Made by a program: the position numbers and the translations under genes. The notes under the pieces were generated by a model. That model was not told the DNA's origin and did no database searches. It was given only the letters and a program-made list of their open reading frames with translations. A stretch of 64,000 nt of DNA from Atriophallophorus winterbourni (taxonomy: Eukaryota > Platyhelminthes > Trematoda > Plagiorchiida > Microphallidae), in the NCBI GenBank assembly GCA_013407085.1, contig JACCGJ010020065.1:109645-173644 (forward strand), in the 5' to 3' direction. Each line of letters opens with the position of its first letter. Within the stretch, counting starts at the first letter, position 1. Below are positions 30,073 to 41,866 of this stretch, piece after piece.

Positions 30073-33000
30073 ATCGTTACCATAGGGTTGGACTGAAAAA
30101 CAGTGACAAAAATATTTTACATACAGAAAACCTCTGGTTGTCATATTTTGATTCATTTTCAAAGAATTAATGATCCAAATCTTTACACCGTATACTGTTC
30201 GCAGATTTGATTTTATAAATATGAATGTAAATCTCAAAACTTTAGACAGAATTATATCAACATTTTGTGCATTAGTCTTCACAGTAAATGTTGATGCACG
30301 CGGATCCAGATTCTGCTGTGCCTACCGGTTGAGTGAAAACTGCGCAAAACGGGTCGTAGTGAGCGATGGAAATGTTTGCAAATGTGGATGTTTTAAATTT
30401 AACTTTAATATATTATTGAAAACTTTGCTCGAAAAATTTCTAATAAATAAACACCATGCATCAATGACCTAGAAAATATTGAAATAATTGGTCGGAGAAA
30501 TGCTGCTTAATTGAAACATTTTTACTTACAATTCGCTCGGTCGAGGTAAACGGCCACTGGGGAAGATTGATAAAATGCGCATCAAAGACTCAGGAAAAGT
30601 TAATACTCTAAATTACTAAGCATTTTTCTACTTACCAAAATATTTGTCTGGCTCACCACCTATTTTAGCTGTATATTCAAAATATTAGATTTTGTGTGGA
30701 ATGTAATAATTTTTGTGAATGTTACTTACGTGTATGAGCAAAATATTTCACTGCAAAAAGATGAGTTTGTTTGAGTAAAACCATTCCTCGTATTGTGAGA
30801 AGGTTTACAATAGGATTGTTTTTTCATCTGTGTTTTCATTACAAGACATTATTGGGCAGTATCCTTTCTACAATCTTGGAGCATGTTGATTATTTTGATT
30901 GCCAGTTTTAAAGTACTCATTTTTTAAACAGAAATGTTTCATTTCGTACATCAATATTCTAAGCACTGGTTGTATTATTTGGTTGACTGTTATGTATTAT
31001 TATATGTGCGATTATACCACATTTTATTAAATTAAATACAGTTGATGTAATTCCGATGAGAATGTTCAAAGGCACATACTATTCTCGTTAATTTACTCAG
31101 TTCTTCTTTTTCGAATTTGCTGCGAAATAGTTATCGAAAAATGTTCTGCTAATAACTAAATTATTAACAGATTTTCAATAAGAGTAATGAAGCACGATGA
31201 AAATATAAACAAAATCTTAAGATGTTCACTCGCAAACTACTTACGGAACCAACACCAGTTCGGGGGTCCATCAACTAACAATCAAAGAAACATTTCAGGG
31301 ATAGCTTGGTAGCAATCAATGACAATATTATCCCGTAATTTATTTAGGACGCTTACTCTTTGCCCATTTATTCATTTCCAATTCACCCTCTGAAATAAAA
31401 TTCCGACATCACTAATTTTATTTTTTGTTCCACTTCATCAAAAATATGTTTAGCACTAAATATACAATAATTTTGAATATAATGAATTTATATTGAATAC
31501 ATTTTGGAGAACTTGGCAACACGTAATGATAAATACAAGCTGATTATTCTCATCCGATATAATATATTCTTAATATGAAAAGGTAACGTGGATTTTTTAT
31601 CCGTACAATTCAGCGTTGGAAGCTATAATGAATAGACGGACTCTTTCAGGCAACCACGTATTATGAAAGTCGACATTACTTACAAAAAAATCAATCAGTG
31701 TTGTGCTTTGATTATCAGCAATATTGAATTCACAACTGTTAGTCATTACCTACCAAGAATTGTAATATATCATGACACGCTTAATCATTCTGCAAACATA
31801 TTCACGCTGCTTGATTACGAATATGTTAGACAAGCATGATCGAAAGCAAAATTCTGAAGAACGTGATTACGTGAAAATCTACCTGTTTTACCACTTAAAA
31901 TATTTTCCGAGAGTCGAATTAACAGAATTCTACTGTATTTATTCGCAATTAAGCCTAATGCAACAAATGTGTGCAAATTATTGACGACTACAAAGAGTAA
32001 ATCAAAGTTAGTTTTGGAGCTATGATCCATGCGAGGTTATATAACTAATTATTATTAAAAATCTATCAAATATGAGCCATTCTAATCACTGAACGACATT
32101 CTTTACATCTGTGTCCGTCAATCTGAATAATGCCGCTTTTCCCTTTCATTTCAAACCAGCCATCTCAAATTAGTAATCTCAATGAATATTACAACGGACG
32201 CTCGACCAATATCGCGAGGGCTAAGGATAAACCAAGGAAGATAAAGTATAAAAACTCACACCCTGGATAAACTCAGAAATTTTTGAGGGGTTCCGTTATG
32301 GGTCAATAGGAAAATGTTAACGGAGCAGCTGCAGGAATTCTATGGAAAATGTACACTCTCTGACTTCAACTATTCAATATATGTTGGAATAAAGAATCCA
32401 ATGGGACTACTTTTATTAAACATATTAGATTGATTTTTCCACATGTAATCTTAGTTATTTTAGGAGTCCTATTCAATATTATTTCGATTTTTAATTGATA
32501 AGCTGATTGAGACTTCATAAATGTGACCGATCAAAAAGTTAAGGGCTTGTTGAAATTTCTTCGTTTGATATTTACTACATTTTTTACTGTAAACGTTAAA
32601 GTAATATGAAAACCCTAGTGAAATAAACTACATTTTTGTGGAATGATAAATTTGCTGGAAAATTGGAATCCGAAAGTTTTAGTCAAAAACATTTGATAAA
32701 TAGCTCTGCTTCAATGGTTACTCCATAAAGGTACACTATCACAATATATGCATGTGCTGTTTTGTTAATCGTTCATTGAATACATATTTTGACGGAGATA
32801 TCCTTAGGTGAAGGAAGTGAAAGATCGTTGATATCATGACGTTCGGAATTGCACTTCATACATAATGATCGAGTTGTAGAAAAAAGATTGAGATTTGTCT
32901 AGTTCGGTGTGGAGAGGATGGGAATTGTTGGCGAGAATATTGTTAGTAAATCGTTCACAAAGAATAATGTACAGTTTCATAATAATTTCAAATATGTTTT

Positions 33001-33960
33001 CGTTGTAGCGAGAACCTGTAAAAAAAACTAATTTTTGATACAAGTTCTTTTCAGAACAACATTTTCGAAAGGAGCGCAGGATAAATGCATAGGAGCAGTA
33101 TAATATGAATTCTCAGTTCTGAGGTAAGATAAAGGATAGGGTGAAGTGAGAAATCACGACAGACCTAACGCTAAAAGCTTGAAGACGATCGTTTGAAATG
33201 AGAGATATATAAAAGCATGTGCTACACACAATTCCGGATTTGAAAACAAGCATATCTCAACAGACCAGTTAGGAAGTTCATCCAGTTAATACTACATCCG
33301 AAGAGCTAATTTCAGGTACACACAGAACATTTTCAGCATTTTCAAGACTTAAACGTGAGGCCGGATGGTATGTTTAAAAATGAATGGAGAAAGAATTGGA
33401 CTTGGAAGAAGTTCCTTCTAATTTAAAAACTTGGAAATACGCATTCGGAAATATGTTGAAATATGTTCGGGACCGATCGCTTAGTCATATATATGAAAAC
33501 AAAATTTGTAAAACAATTAGTTTCATTTTTGACATTGAATCTTCGTCAGACCAAAATATGAGTAAAAACTCCTCTAAGAGTTGCTTCCAAATCTTTTTTT
33601 CATGAATTACGTAGTCCTTCGACTTAGATCTATTCATACCTTTCCCTAAATTATCCACAAAACAAAGATTTACTACATAGTCTGTGTTATCAATAGTTCT
33701 ACGAGTTACGCACGATCTACAGAGAAAAACATTTTTTAATCAAAGATGCGTTATTTGACAACTTATGTCCTTTCCTCCAGTGCACGTAAAAGTACACAAG
33801 AGCTTCTTTCTTAGAGCGCTGTGTGCGATATACGAACCCGTTATCATCCTTGTTAAACACCAACATTTGCATGCGATCGTGTTTCACGTTCTCTAAAACT
33901 TCTGAAATTTCTAAAGAACATGCAATGTGTCGGAACATCTCTGTTGACCTTTTGGAAAAC
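30073..33960. other. Unassigned AT-rich sequence
   Basis: No transposon family recognised over nearly 3.9 kb, which makes it one of the longest stretches without known repeats here and so the most likely to be ordinary intergenic or intronic host DNA. Short frames at 30,170-30,472 and 33,384-33,605 are noted separately or rejected. Confidence 0.4.
30277..30472 (+). CDS. Possible cysteine-rich exon (uncertain)
   Basis: A plus-strand frame continuing from an ATG at 30,170 includes RFCCAYRLSENCAKRVVV and NVCKCGCFKF: six cysteines in about 30 residues and a more GC-rich codon choice than its surroundings. A pyrimidine-rich stretch ending TCTTCACAG at ~30,280 could be a 3' splice site. The frame ends at 30,472, and AATAAA lies at ~30,450. 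I recognise no family, and chance is not excluded. Confidence 0.2.
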
Positions 33961-34214
33961 GGGATACGTTTAACCAAAGAAATGTGTTGCTCACATCCCC
34001 ATCCCTTACACACCACAAAGGTGGAGACAGTAAGATAAGGTTCAGTGTGTAAGGGATGGGGATGTGAGCAACATATTACTTTGGTCATCCATAAGCGCCA
34101 TGTGTGCTTGACCAAGAATCACTTTGTGATTCCGTATCTGAACATCGTGGTTCGTTGTACGAACCCTATATAACAGTCGTATATTAGTATAACTTTGTTT
34201 GGGATACGTTTAAC
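33961..34214 (+). mobile_element. Hammerhead-unit insertion with 14-base target duplication
   Basis: A 226-base insert (33,975-34,200) lies between perfect copies of GGGATACGTTTAAC (33,961-33,974 and 34,201-34,214). It begins with an inverted piece (ATGTGTTGCTCACATCCCCA...), has a loop containing GGTGGAGACAGTAAGATAAG, then the forward unit from GTGTAAGGGATGGGGATGTG to ATATAACAGTCGTATATTAG. The CTGATGA/GAAAC core itself is absent. A 14-base duplication plus an inverted 5' piece fits retrotransposition by a Penelope-like or LINE-type machinery. Confidence 0.85.
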
Positions 34215-34745
34215 ATCAATGCATTTATTGGAAATTGTGCTAATCGAGAAACATCGGTTGAATATCGAGGTTCTTTGGTACCCCGCGTACTTTCACATTA
34301 GCGAGCTAAATAAATGCACCCCGGAAGTGCCTAGTATCTTTTTTCACCCATCCAACATTTTGTGTAAAGCTTATTGAGCTTATTGAGCTTATTGATTTAT
34401 CTTCAAGTCGTGAACTTGAAACGTTGTGTGAAATTCCTCATGATGAAATTATTCAAAGAGCAAAAGTTATCAAGAACGAATCTGAGTTCAACATTTTGAT
34501 AGAATTTCGGGATTAAAGTATTCAGGCATATATGAATGGAAGAAAAATATGCGTGACATATTGTGTGAGTGGAAAAGCATTGTGCAGAATTGCTACGTGG
34601 ATTATTAGTAAGTAGTCGATTAAAACGACACAACAGTGCGTGCGTACATTCAAATTCTGGCGAAATCGTGTTTCATAGTAATATGTTCTTTGAAATAATC
34701 TGCAATCCAATAAGTTGAAGTTCAAAACTATGAAATTTGTTTTGC
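34215..34745. other. Unassigned sequence
   Basis: Right flank of the 14-base-duplication insertion. Contains a short tandem TTATTGAGC (34,369-34,395) and open frames without recognisable motifs. Confidence 0.4.
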
Positions 34746-36030
34746 CCCACAAGTGATGAAGGTTTCACACTCCACAGCCTTTCAAATGACAGAAGAGTTC
34801 GACTCAACAGGAAGAATCTCTCATACAATGCTCAAAGCAATAGGCAGTACTTGGGCAAACCATGTCAGTTACACTGTGACGGCGTAATCTACGATTATTT
34901 TGCGACCGTACCTGCTCTTCTCCAGCTTGCAGACACAGTGTCTTCAAGGTGAGCTGTCAAAAAGAAAGTTCTTCTCAACTTGTAAGAGCAATGTCAAGAG
35001 CGTTTATATTTCTTTTGCAAATGTTTCTGTACCGCAGGTGCGATGTACCCAATGACCGACTTTCTCATTCAACTCATAATAGAGTAGATGTTTTGGAATA
35101 CGATTATTTCCATTTTCTGTGCACATGGCCTAGCCACTGCAGGCGGCGATACCGTAGTAAAGTAAGCGCACTGTAGAACAGTTTTTGAAAGCACTTCAGC
35201 AATCGTTAAATTTTCAATTCGCGATATGTTCGAGGTAGGGCGGATGGTTTTTAAATGGAAAGCATTCGGCATCCTTTCGTGTATTGCTTGAATGGTCCAG
35301 GTTTCACTGCAACACAGTTGAGCATTCATTACTCACGCGCTCTATAACATCAAATTTGTCTTTACTAAAATCTTGCAGTTGACCAGACATGAGAGTTCTA
35401 TAGAGAAAAAATTGCAGCTCTTCTACCAATCCGCTTATTAATCTAGCCTTCTTGCGTGAGGCTCTCCGTAATGGTCGAACCAAGATATGTGAAATGACGT
35501 ACTTTTTCAAGCTGACAGTTTCCAACAGTGATGGCAGGCGAAAAAAGTTTATTGACTGATGTCTTTGGACTTGCTTAAGCTCATTGTCAGCCTAAAGTCT
35601 TTGCATGTCGAGAAAATGCAGTACATTAGCAACTGATTGTGTTTTTATGAAAGCGGAATAATGGCTGCATAATCGGGAGACAATAGGTCACGGATTAGCA
35701 CATCACTTAGTTTGTGCTATCAACTGGTTCAAATTTAAATGCACGGCATTACTTTTCGTGCGTAGGTAAATACCGTCTGTTCTCGTCCTATAATCGTGGT
35801 TCATAATATGAGCATAGAAAATGTCGAATAGCGTAAAAGGAAGAAATCATCCTTGTTTGACACCTCCGACAATTTGCATGGCTGCTAACTTTGAAATTGC
35901 TTTGAGAACCTCATGTCAGATTGGAGCGAAATAACGTGTTCTAGCAATATCAGTAGGCAGCCTATAATATCAAACATTTTGGAGTGACCCACTCTGACGT
36001 CATAGTCGAATGCATACGTTAAATCAATAA
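34746..36030 (-). pseudogene. LINE-Z fragment, inverted near-copy of 27.2-28.5 kb
   Basis: Minus strand. The RT-to-C-terminal region is nearly identical to 27,390-28,530: the 67 residues from NAFHLKTIRPTSNISRIENL onward match exactly. It extends further at the 3' side (34,746-34,945) into the decayed zinc-finger tail, which the plus-strand copy lacks. Same stops and frameshifts as its partner, so they duplicated after decay. Confidence 0.85.
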
Positions 36031-36490
36031 AAAGCGCATGGCGACAGGCCGGGAATGATTGCGTCAGGTCTTCTTATGTCAACGAGGCATGTGGCACACA
36101 TCTGGCAACTTTTCGTAACATTCATGTCCTCGGCCCAACATTAACCATGTCACCACCCGAGTTGCACGCACGCACATCGATTGCGTCTTGATTCCTTCCG
36201 GAGCTCAACCTGTCCGGCGCTAATCGCGTTCACAGAATGCACAACACGAGATTGGTCAAAGGCGTTTATTACGCACAAGACAAATAACAAAACATAAAGT
36301 AATGTGTTGCTCACATTTTACGCACTTACACACCACTATCGGTTTCTGGCTGTTTGTCGTCATCAGATGGAGACAGTAACATCAGGTTCAGTGAGCCTTG
36401 ATACAGTGGAAAAGTGGTAAAAAACGTTATACGTGAATGCCACTGGTACACAGGGTTCGTACAACGAGCCACAGTATTCAAACACAGCAG
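36031..36490 (-). repeat. Inverted duplication flank with hammerhead unit
   Basis: 36,031-36,300 matches 27,155-27,440 in reverse. 36,301-36,490 is a hammerhead unit on the minus strand, ending with GAATGCCACTGG and a GTTCGTACAACG segment. The similarity to the 27-kb copy fades after ~36,410, but the unit itself continues to ~36,490. Confidence 0.8.
36331..36372 (-). ncRNA. Hammerhead-ribozyme-like motif, minus strand, intact core
   Basis: On the minus strand: CTCCAT, CTGATGA (36,366-36,360), CGACAAACAGCCA, GAAAC (36,346-36,342), CGATA, GTGGTG. Both conserved core blocks are perfect. The outer arms pair at five of six. Stem II is GAC/GCC and so weaker than in the best copy. Confidence 0.5.
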
Positions 36491-37346
36491 CTTTTGTTAT
36501 GTTTCTGATGTTCGCGACGTCGTCATGAAATATAGGATGCATGAACTAGACGATATAGGATCCTAGATTCAAATTTGATCTGTGTGTGTTAGCATATTGT
36601 TTCTGATGAATATAAAAGTGGTAACAAAGGTGAGTGATGAGGCAGAATGCACAAGGCTGAAATGAAAATCATGGTAAACGGAGATTAATGAACAAGCACA
36701 ACGACGTTACCCATGCGACTTTCAAGTTTACAGCAAACACAGGCTTCCTTCAATGAGTTTTACTTGTTACTCCGTATGACAACAACGCTCGGAGAAGATG
36801 CTAAAAGGCTGCTTTTACATGAGATTCTAGGCGAGAATGTTTAAAATGTATACACCCCTATTTCGGATCACATGAACCCCAACCATATATACGGAAGCTG
36901 TGAAGTAGAAGGAATTCGCGTATCGCCTTCTTAGCTTAGCGAGATTGTTTTCTCAATTTGGGAGCGTTTTATCGCACAGTAATACAATATTAGAACAAAA
37001 TTAAATGGTTCACTTTCAGAATACTTTCATTGTATTAGGATTTGTAACAAGTATGCTTTCGAAACGTTGAAGAATGAATAAAGACAACTAGATTGGAACG
37101 TCGGATTCAAATGCTTCATCAAAGCTAACCCAAGCATTGTTATGTTATATGATGCTGAATTTCAGTAACGTGTAATTTTGCCATTAGCTCCTAATTACCG
37201 CTTATAGAATGATGTATTTTCAGATAGAAACATTTTTTGTCGATATGCATTGAATTATTTAAAAATACCATTTGAGTTGTATGTTGTGAAATTTACAAAG
37301 AAAAAGCTAACAGCTCGGTGAATAAGTGCAACATCCAATAACACAC

Positions 37347-37395
<49 letters not shown>

Positions 37396-37672
37396 TAATT
37401 GTTTCCAGTACAAACATTAATCATGACCGTCTTATACAATGTTATTGTAAGGTGAAGTTATGCTACGAGGTTTAATGCTTCAAAATTTTATTATCACGAA
37501 TTAATTAGTTCTCGAATTTTGAAAACATTCATTTAACAAGTGGTTCATAACTAACCGTTTATTTCCTTTTTATCATCTTGCTTCCATGTTATATTCAATA
37601 TCGTTCCGTCAGCTGATTTATGAACGAAATAATATTATCACATAACCTTGCGAAGATTTAAAAATTATAACA
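36491..37672. other. Unassigned AT-rich sequence
   Basis: No gene or known element. Includes a (TA)n tract at 37,348-37,390. Confidence 0.4.
37348..37390. repeat. (TA)n microsatellite
   Basis: About 21 uninterrupted AT dinucleotides. Confidence 0.95.
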
Positions 37673-37817
37673 TACCAAACATTATTATATCTGAATGCCA
37701 CTGTTCAAACACAGAGTCACAAAGTGATTCCTCGTCAAGCATTCAAGGCGCTTATGGATGACTAAAGTAATGTGTAAGTGCGAGGGATGTGAGCAACACA
37801 TTACTTTACCAAACATT
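37673..37817 (-). mobile_element. Hammerhead-unit fragment with 11-base target duplication
   Basis: A 123-base insert (37,684-37,806) lies between perfect copies of TACCAAACATT (37,673-37,683 and 37,807-37,817). On the minus strand it starts AAAGTAATGTGTTGCTCACA, folds back through ACACATTAC, continues with CATAAGCGCCTTGAATGCTT and AATCACTTTGTGACTCTGTG, and ends CAGTGGCATTCAGATAT. It lacks the ribozyme core. Same design as 33,961-34,214 but shorter. Confidence 0.8.
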
Positions 37818-38330
37818 GTATTTCAACATTTGCTGGAATTGATTATGTAATTGATGATTTTGTAACTCAATTAAGATAATATCATTTCATTCTGATAGTT
37901 TTCGATTCAGTTCTTGGTAAACAAATTCCATGTGGTTTCGAAAAACACAGTAAAGTAGGAAAAATGAAGCATCCTTAATAAAAGTTGATCGAATTGATGC
38001 GATGACCTTTTGATGTACATGAAACATTAAGACTAACAAGATGAATCGGATGTTTGCAGGAAAATCAACCTTATCAAAATTCGTTTTCTGATAAAGAACA
38101 GCCTAATATCATCGAATGGCTGGTTTACAGTTTAGTTTCGAAAGCGTATAATAATATAATTCGGTATCGAATACGGTTTCTCATACAAGCTTAGAGACCA
38201 AACATTTGATTACTCAAATGAAATACAAACGTCTTGGGAGAAGTTTTGAAGAAAATCGGTAGACATTCGAACAATTAACTTCAAATATTATAAAGGGTTT
38301 TAGACGAGCTATTTTCCTTTAATAATGTTG
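37818..38330. other. Unassigned AT-rich sequence
   Basis: Nothing recognised. Confidence 0.4.
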
Positions 38331-39045
38331 TTGCCCTGCTTCCGTTGATTTCGACCATGTATGTACATCACAATCGCAAAAATTGTTCATGCTCTACGGC
38401 TTTTAGAATGACTAAACAGTACGATTTGGGAGGTGCAATCGCTCCAGCAGCGCTCGAAGCGATAGACAATACTCGGTCGTCGGGCGTCAGTTGCACAGCG
38501 ACGGCGAGATCTGCTTTCAGCAGCCAAGATCTGTATCTTCTCATCCCAAGCGTGCAGACGACGCTTTACACACTTCATACAATGCGAGCGGTCAAGAGCA
38601 AGTTTTTCCAAACTAGCCGGGTCAATGCCAAGAGCTTTCATATCTCTTTTGCAAACGTCTTTGTACCGCACGTGTGGTCTGCCCAATGGTCAACTAAATG
38701 ATTGAAACCCACCATTGAGTAGATCTTTTAGAATACGACCATTTTCCATTCTGTAGACGTGTCTAAACCACCGCAGGCGGCGATGTCGCAGTAAGGCGAA
38801 CACACTCTGAACACCAGCTTTTGAAATCACTTAAGCATTAGTCACTTTGTCCATCCAAGATATGTTCAAGATGCTTCGTAGATGAAAAGCATTCACCTTC
38901 TGTTAGTGTGTTGCGAGTGTGGTCCAGGTTTAACTGCCGTACAGTAAAGCATTTAGTAAGCACGCGCTGTATACCGTCATCTTTGTCTTTGCAGTCATCT
39001 TACGGTTACCCAAACGCGAGAGTTAAATTGGGACAAGGCGGCCGA
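38331..39045 (-). pseudogene. LINE-Z 3' part, minus strand
   Basis: The minus strand reads SRVWVTV (~39,020), then the RHYKTxxxTWTT-like thumb, the VYRMENGRILKDLL region (~38,750), GRPHVRYKDVCKRDMKALGI (38,686 down), LALDRSHCMKCVKRRLHAWD, LAAESRSRRRCATDARRPS, and the zinc finger FERCWSDCTSQIVLFSHSKS ending at 38,387. One or two stops (near 38,700). It is 5'-truncated exactly at the (AAT)n tract. Confidence 0.9.
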
Positions 39046-39046
39046 A

Positions 39047-39081
<35 letters not shown>

Positions 39082-39131
39082 TAATAGTAATAATAATAAT
39101 AATAATAATGATAATAATAATAATAATAATG

Positions 39132-39215
<84 letters not shown>

Positions 39216-39543
39216 TAATAATAATAATATAATAATAATAATAATAATAATACTATAATAATAATAATAATGAATAATATAATAATAATAATCAACAATA
39301 ATAATAATATAATAATAATAAGAATAATAATATTAATAATAATAATAATGATAATAAATAATAATAATGATAATAATATAATAATAATGATATAATAATA
39401 ATAATAATAATATAATAATAATAATAATAATAGTAATAATAATAATAATACGATTAATAATTAAAATAATAATAATAATAAATAATAATAATAATAATTA
39501 TAATAATAATAATAACAATAATAATAACAATAATAGTAATAAC

Positions 39544-39578
<35 letters not shown>

Positions 39579-39624
39579 TAATAATAATAGTAATAATATT
39601 AATAATAATAATAATAATAAATTT
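39046..39624. repeat. (AAT)n microsatellite, ~0.58 kb
   Basis: Trinucleotide repeat with scattered single-base changes (AATGAT, AATAGT, AACAAT) and frame slips (AATATAAT). The isoleucine-rich frame through it is only a by-product. It starts at the truncated 5' end of a LINE-Z copy. Confidence 0.95.
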
Positions 39625-40085
39625 ACATTTTTAATAGATTATTCTAGTAAACAAACATTAACCTAAGAGTAATCATCATAATTTAATATGAAATCGTATT
39701 TCGACAACTCACCTATATTTTTGGGATAGAAGTGGATTTCCACTGAAATTTTTCATGTCATTATAAATAAAAATCTGGAGATTTCACTACGTGGGTAATG
39801 ATGAATGAATTTGACTTACTTTTGTGTTTATCCGATCTTACTACCTCAAAAAACAATTTACATTAATTTACTTGAAAATACAGAAAGTTTGTTCCCTATT
39901 GACGAGGAATCTATGGAGGAATGTAATTAGAATTTTGACACTTTGTATTATCATAATTTGAATGCATGTTAATGCATACAAATGAGAATGTTTATTCGAA
40001 ATCAAGGGTACAACTCCATCTGCATATGTGTTAGCACGTGGGATTGAACATTTTTGTCGAACAAGGCTTATCAAACAGAGGCATA
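39625..40085. other. Unassigned sequence
   Basis: Nothing recognised between the microsatellite and the next LINE-Z end. Confidence 0.4.
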
Positions 40086-40565
40086 AAAATTCCTGCCATA
40101 TTTACCATTATTCTACTGTTTCTGCGGTGGCTTGGTCATGTCTACAGAATGGAAAATGGTCGTATTCCGAAAGATCTCTCTATGGTGAGTTGCAATCAGG
40201 AAGTCGACCATTGGGCAGACCGCACTTGCGGTACAAAGACGTTTGCAAAGCTCTTGACATCGACTTGGCGAGTTTGGAAGAACTTGCTCTTGACCGCTCA
40301 CATTGAAGGCATTGTGCAAAGCGTCGTCTGCAAGCTTGGGAGGAGCAGATACAGCTATTGGCTGGTGAACGCAGATCACGCCGCCAGACTGCAACTGATG
40401 CAAAACAACCGAGATCTGACTTTCGTTGCCAACGCTGCGGGAGAGATTGTTCCTCCCGAATCAGACTGTTTAGTCATTCCAAAAGCTGCAGAACATGAAC
40501 ATTCACGCAAATGTGATGTACATCCATGGTCGACATCGACCGACCGAGGCTAACAACAACTGTTC
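40086..40565 (+). pseudogene. LINE-Z 3' end, plus strand
   Basis: Reads FLRWLGHVYRMENGRIPKDL (~40,115-40,175), then with frameshifts GSRPLGRPHLRYKDVCK, LASLEELALDRSH and RRLQAWEEQIQLLA, and the zinc finger region near 40,430-40,490. It ends with the shared 3' motif CATGGTCGACATCGACCGA (~40,525-40,550). It faces away from the minus-strand copy at 38.3-39.0 kb. Confidence 0.9.
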
Positions 40566-40579
40566 CGAGGCATGCGGAT

Positions 40580-40870
40580 CCTAATTGTACTGTCCCTGCA
40601 TGATGGGTGCAAACAGCACTAAACCTTTCGTGTTGTGTGTGTGTGATAGAAATGCATGCAAATACGGAGTTTTGTTCATCTTCGTGGGATTAACTCCCGA
40701 AATGTGTGTATGGAAACATGTGATTGAACAGTTTGGCGTGCCAACCTCATAGAACATTTGCTTACAAGTTCACACTTTGTTTAACATTTTCCCACTGTTT
40801 TAAGGCATGCTGTAGTGCAAACAACAGAAAACACGTCGTGGGGTGTGCAATTAAACTGCATGCGAATGTT
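40580..40870 (+). repeat. Repeat F, copy pair 1
   Basis: A unit of about 215 bases (TTGTACTGTCCCTGCATGAT, GTGTGTGTGTGATAGAAATG, TTAACTCCCGAAATGTGTGT, TTTAACATTTTCCCACTG) followed by the start of a second unit (GCAAACAACAGAAAACACGT, CATGCGAATG). It directly follows the LINE-Z 3' end. Confidence 0.7.
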
Positions 40871-41815
40871 TTTCATTAAATAAGAAATTGTTTGTTATTC
40901 GTGTTTTCTTATAAAAGGGCATGCCTCCCTGAAAAAACACTTTTATCTATAACTAGCATTGAGTATTTTCTTTCAAAATTACATTATAATACATTAAAAA
41001 GAGATTTTTTAAAACTTACACCAATAATTAGGCTGCCATCCTTTTTTCTTTTCTTTTCCTTTAAAACAAGACAAATAAAAGATTAACAGTTGAAATATCC
41101 CAGGGAATAGTACGTATTCTTACATTCTTGCTTAGTAACTTGGGTTAATCCATGCAGCTTTCAATATTTACCAAACATTATGCGTTCAAATTATAAACAG
41201 AATTAAATTTTAATACATTTTAACGCTATTTTGGAAAGAAGATATTTCATTAGAAGAAGGAGAAAAACTGGCTTTATTCGCATAAACGAATTCTCAGCAA
41301 TTACATTACTTCACCACAAAATTTAGAAAAGGACGACCAGATTACGACATCAATTTATAATTTGTTAAATGAACGATATTTCTTGTCCGTCTTGAGTAAA
41401 ATTTCCACATATGATCCAGTTCATTAGCAAATGCCGTAATCAAAACATTTTTGGACAAAATGTTACTACAATTTCCGGCATCTGCCCAATAGTACGCGTA
41501 CAAATTGGGCCTTAGTTGATACCAAAACGTGATGCATTTGGCTCACAGCTGGCGTCATAATTTGACGAAACAAGCAGATAAAACGTGTGGAGAACTCAAT
41601 TTTTTACAAGGCCGATTTGAAGGCCACGCATTAACTCACCACCTCGTATGATATTTTTATCTTCAATATAAAACAATTGATTGCTTGCAGTGATCGATTA
41701 CGAATTTGCATAAAAAACGTATATTTGAACGACCATTCAAACATGAAATCCTAATATCAAAAATTGAATATATCCTTCGATTGCTTGTTTATTTGTCCTA
41801 ATTATCTAATTGAAA
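40871..41815. other. Unassigned AT-rich sequence
   Basis: Lies between the two repeat F pairs. No gene or known element. Confidence 0.4.
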
Positions 41816-41866
41816 TACAGAGTGATACAGCGATTCCTGGTCAAGCGCTAGAAGCGCTGATTGAAC
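41816..41866 (-). repeat. Hammerhead-unit fragment
   Basis: ACAGAGTGATACAGCGATTC and CTGGTCAAGCGCTAGAAGCG match the part of the unit around 'AATCACTTTGTGATTCTGT' on the minus strand. Too short to show borders. Confidence 0.6.

Noticed and set aside
33384..33605. ATG frame of 73 residues (MEKELDLEEVPSNLKTW...)
   Set aside because: Plausible codons but no motif, no paralogue and no visible exon borders; too weak to call.
39023..39298. 91-residue isoleucine-rich reading frame
   Set aside because: It is only a translation of the (AAT)n tract.
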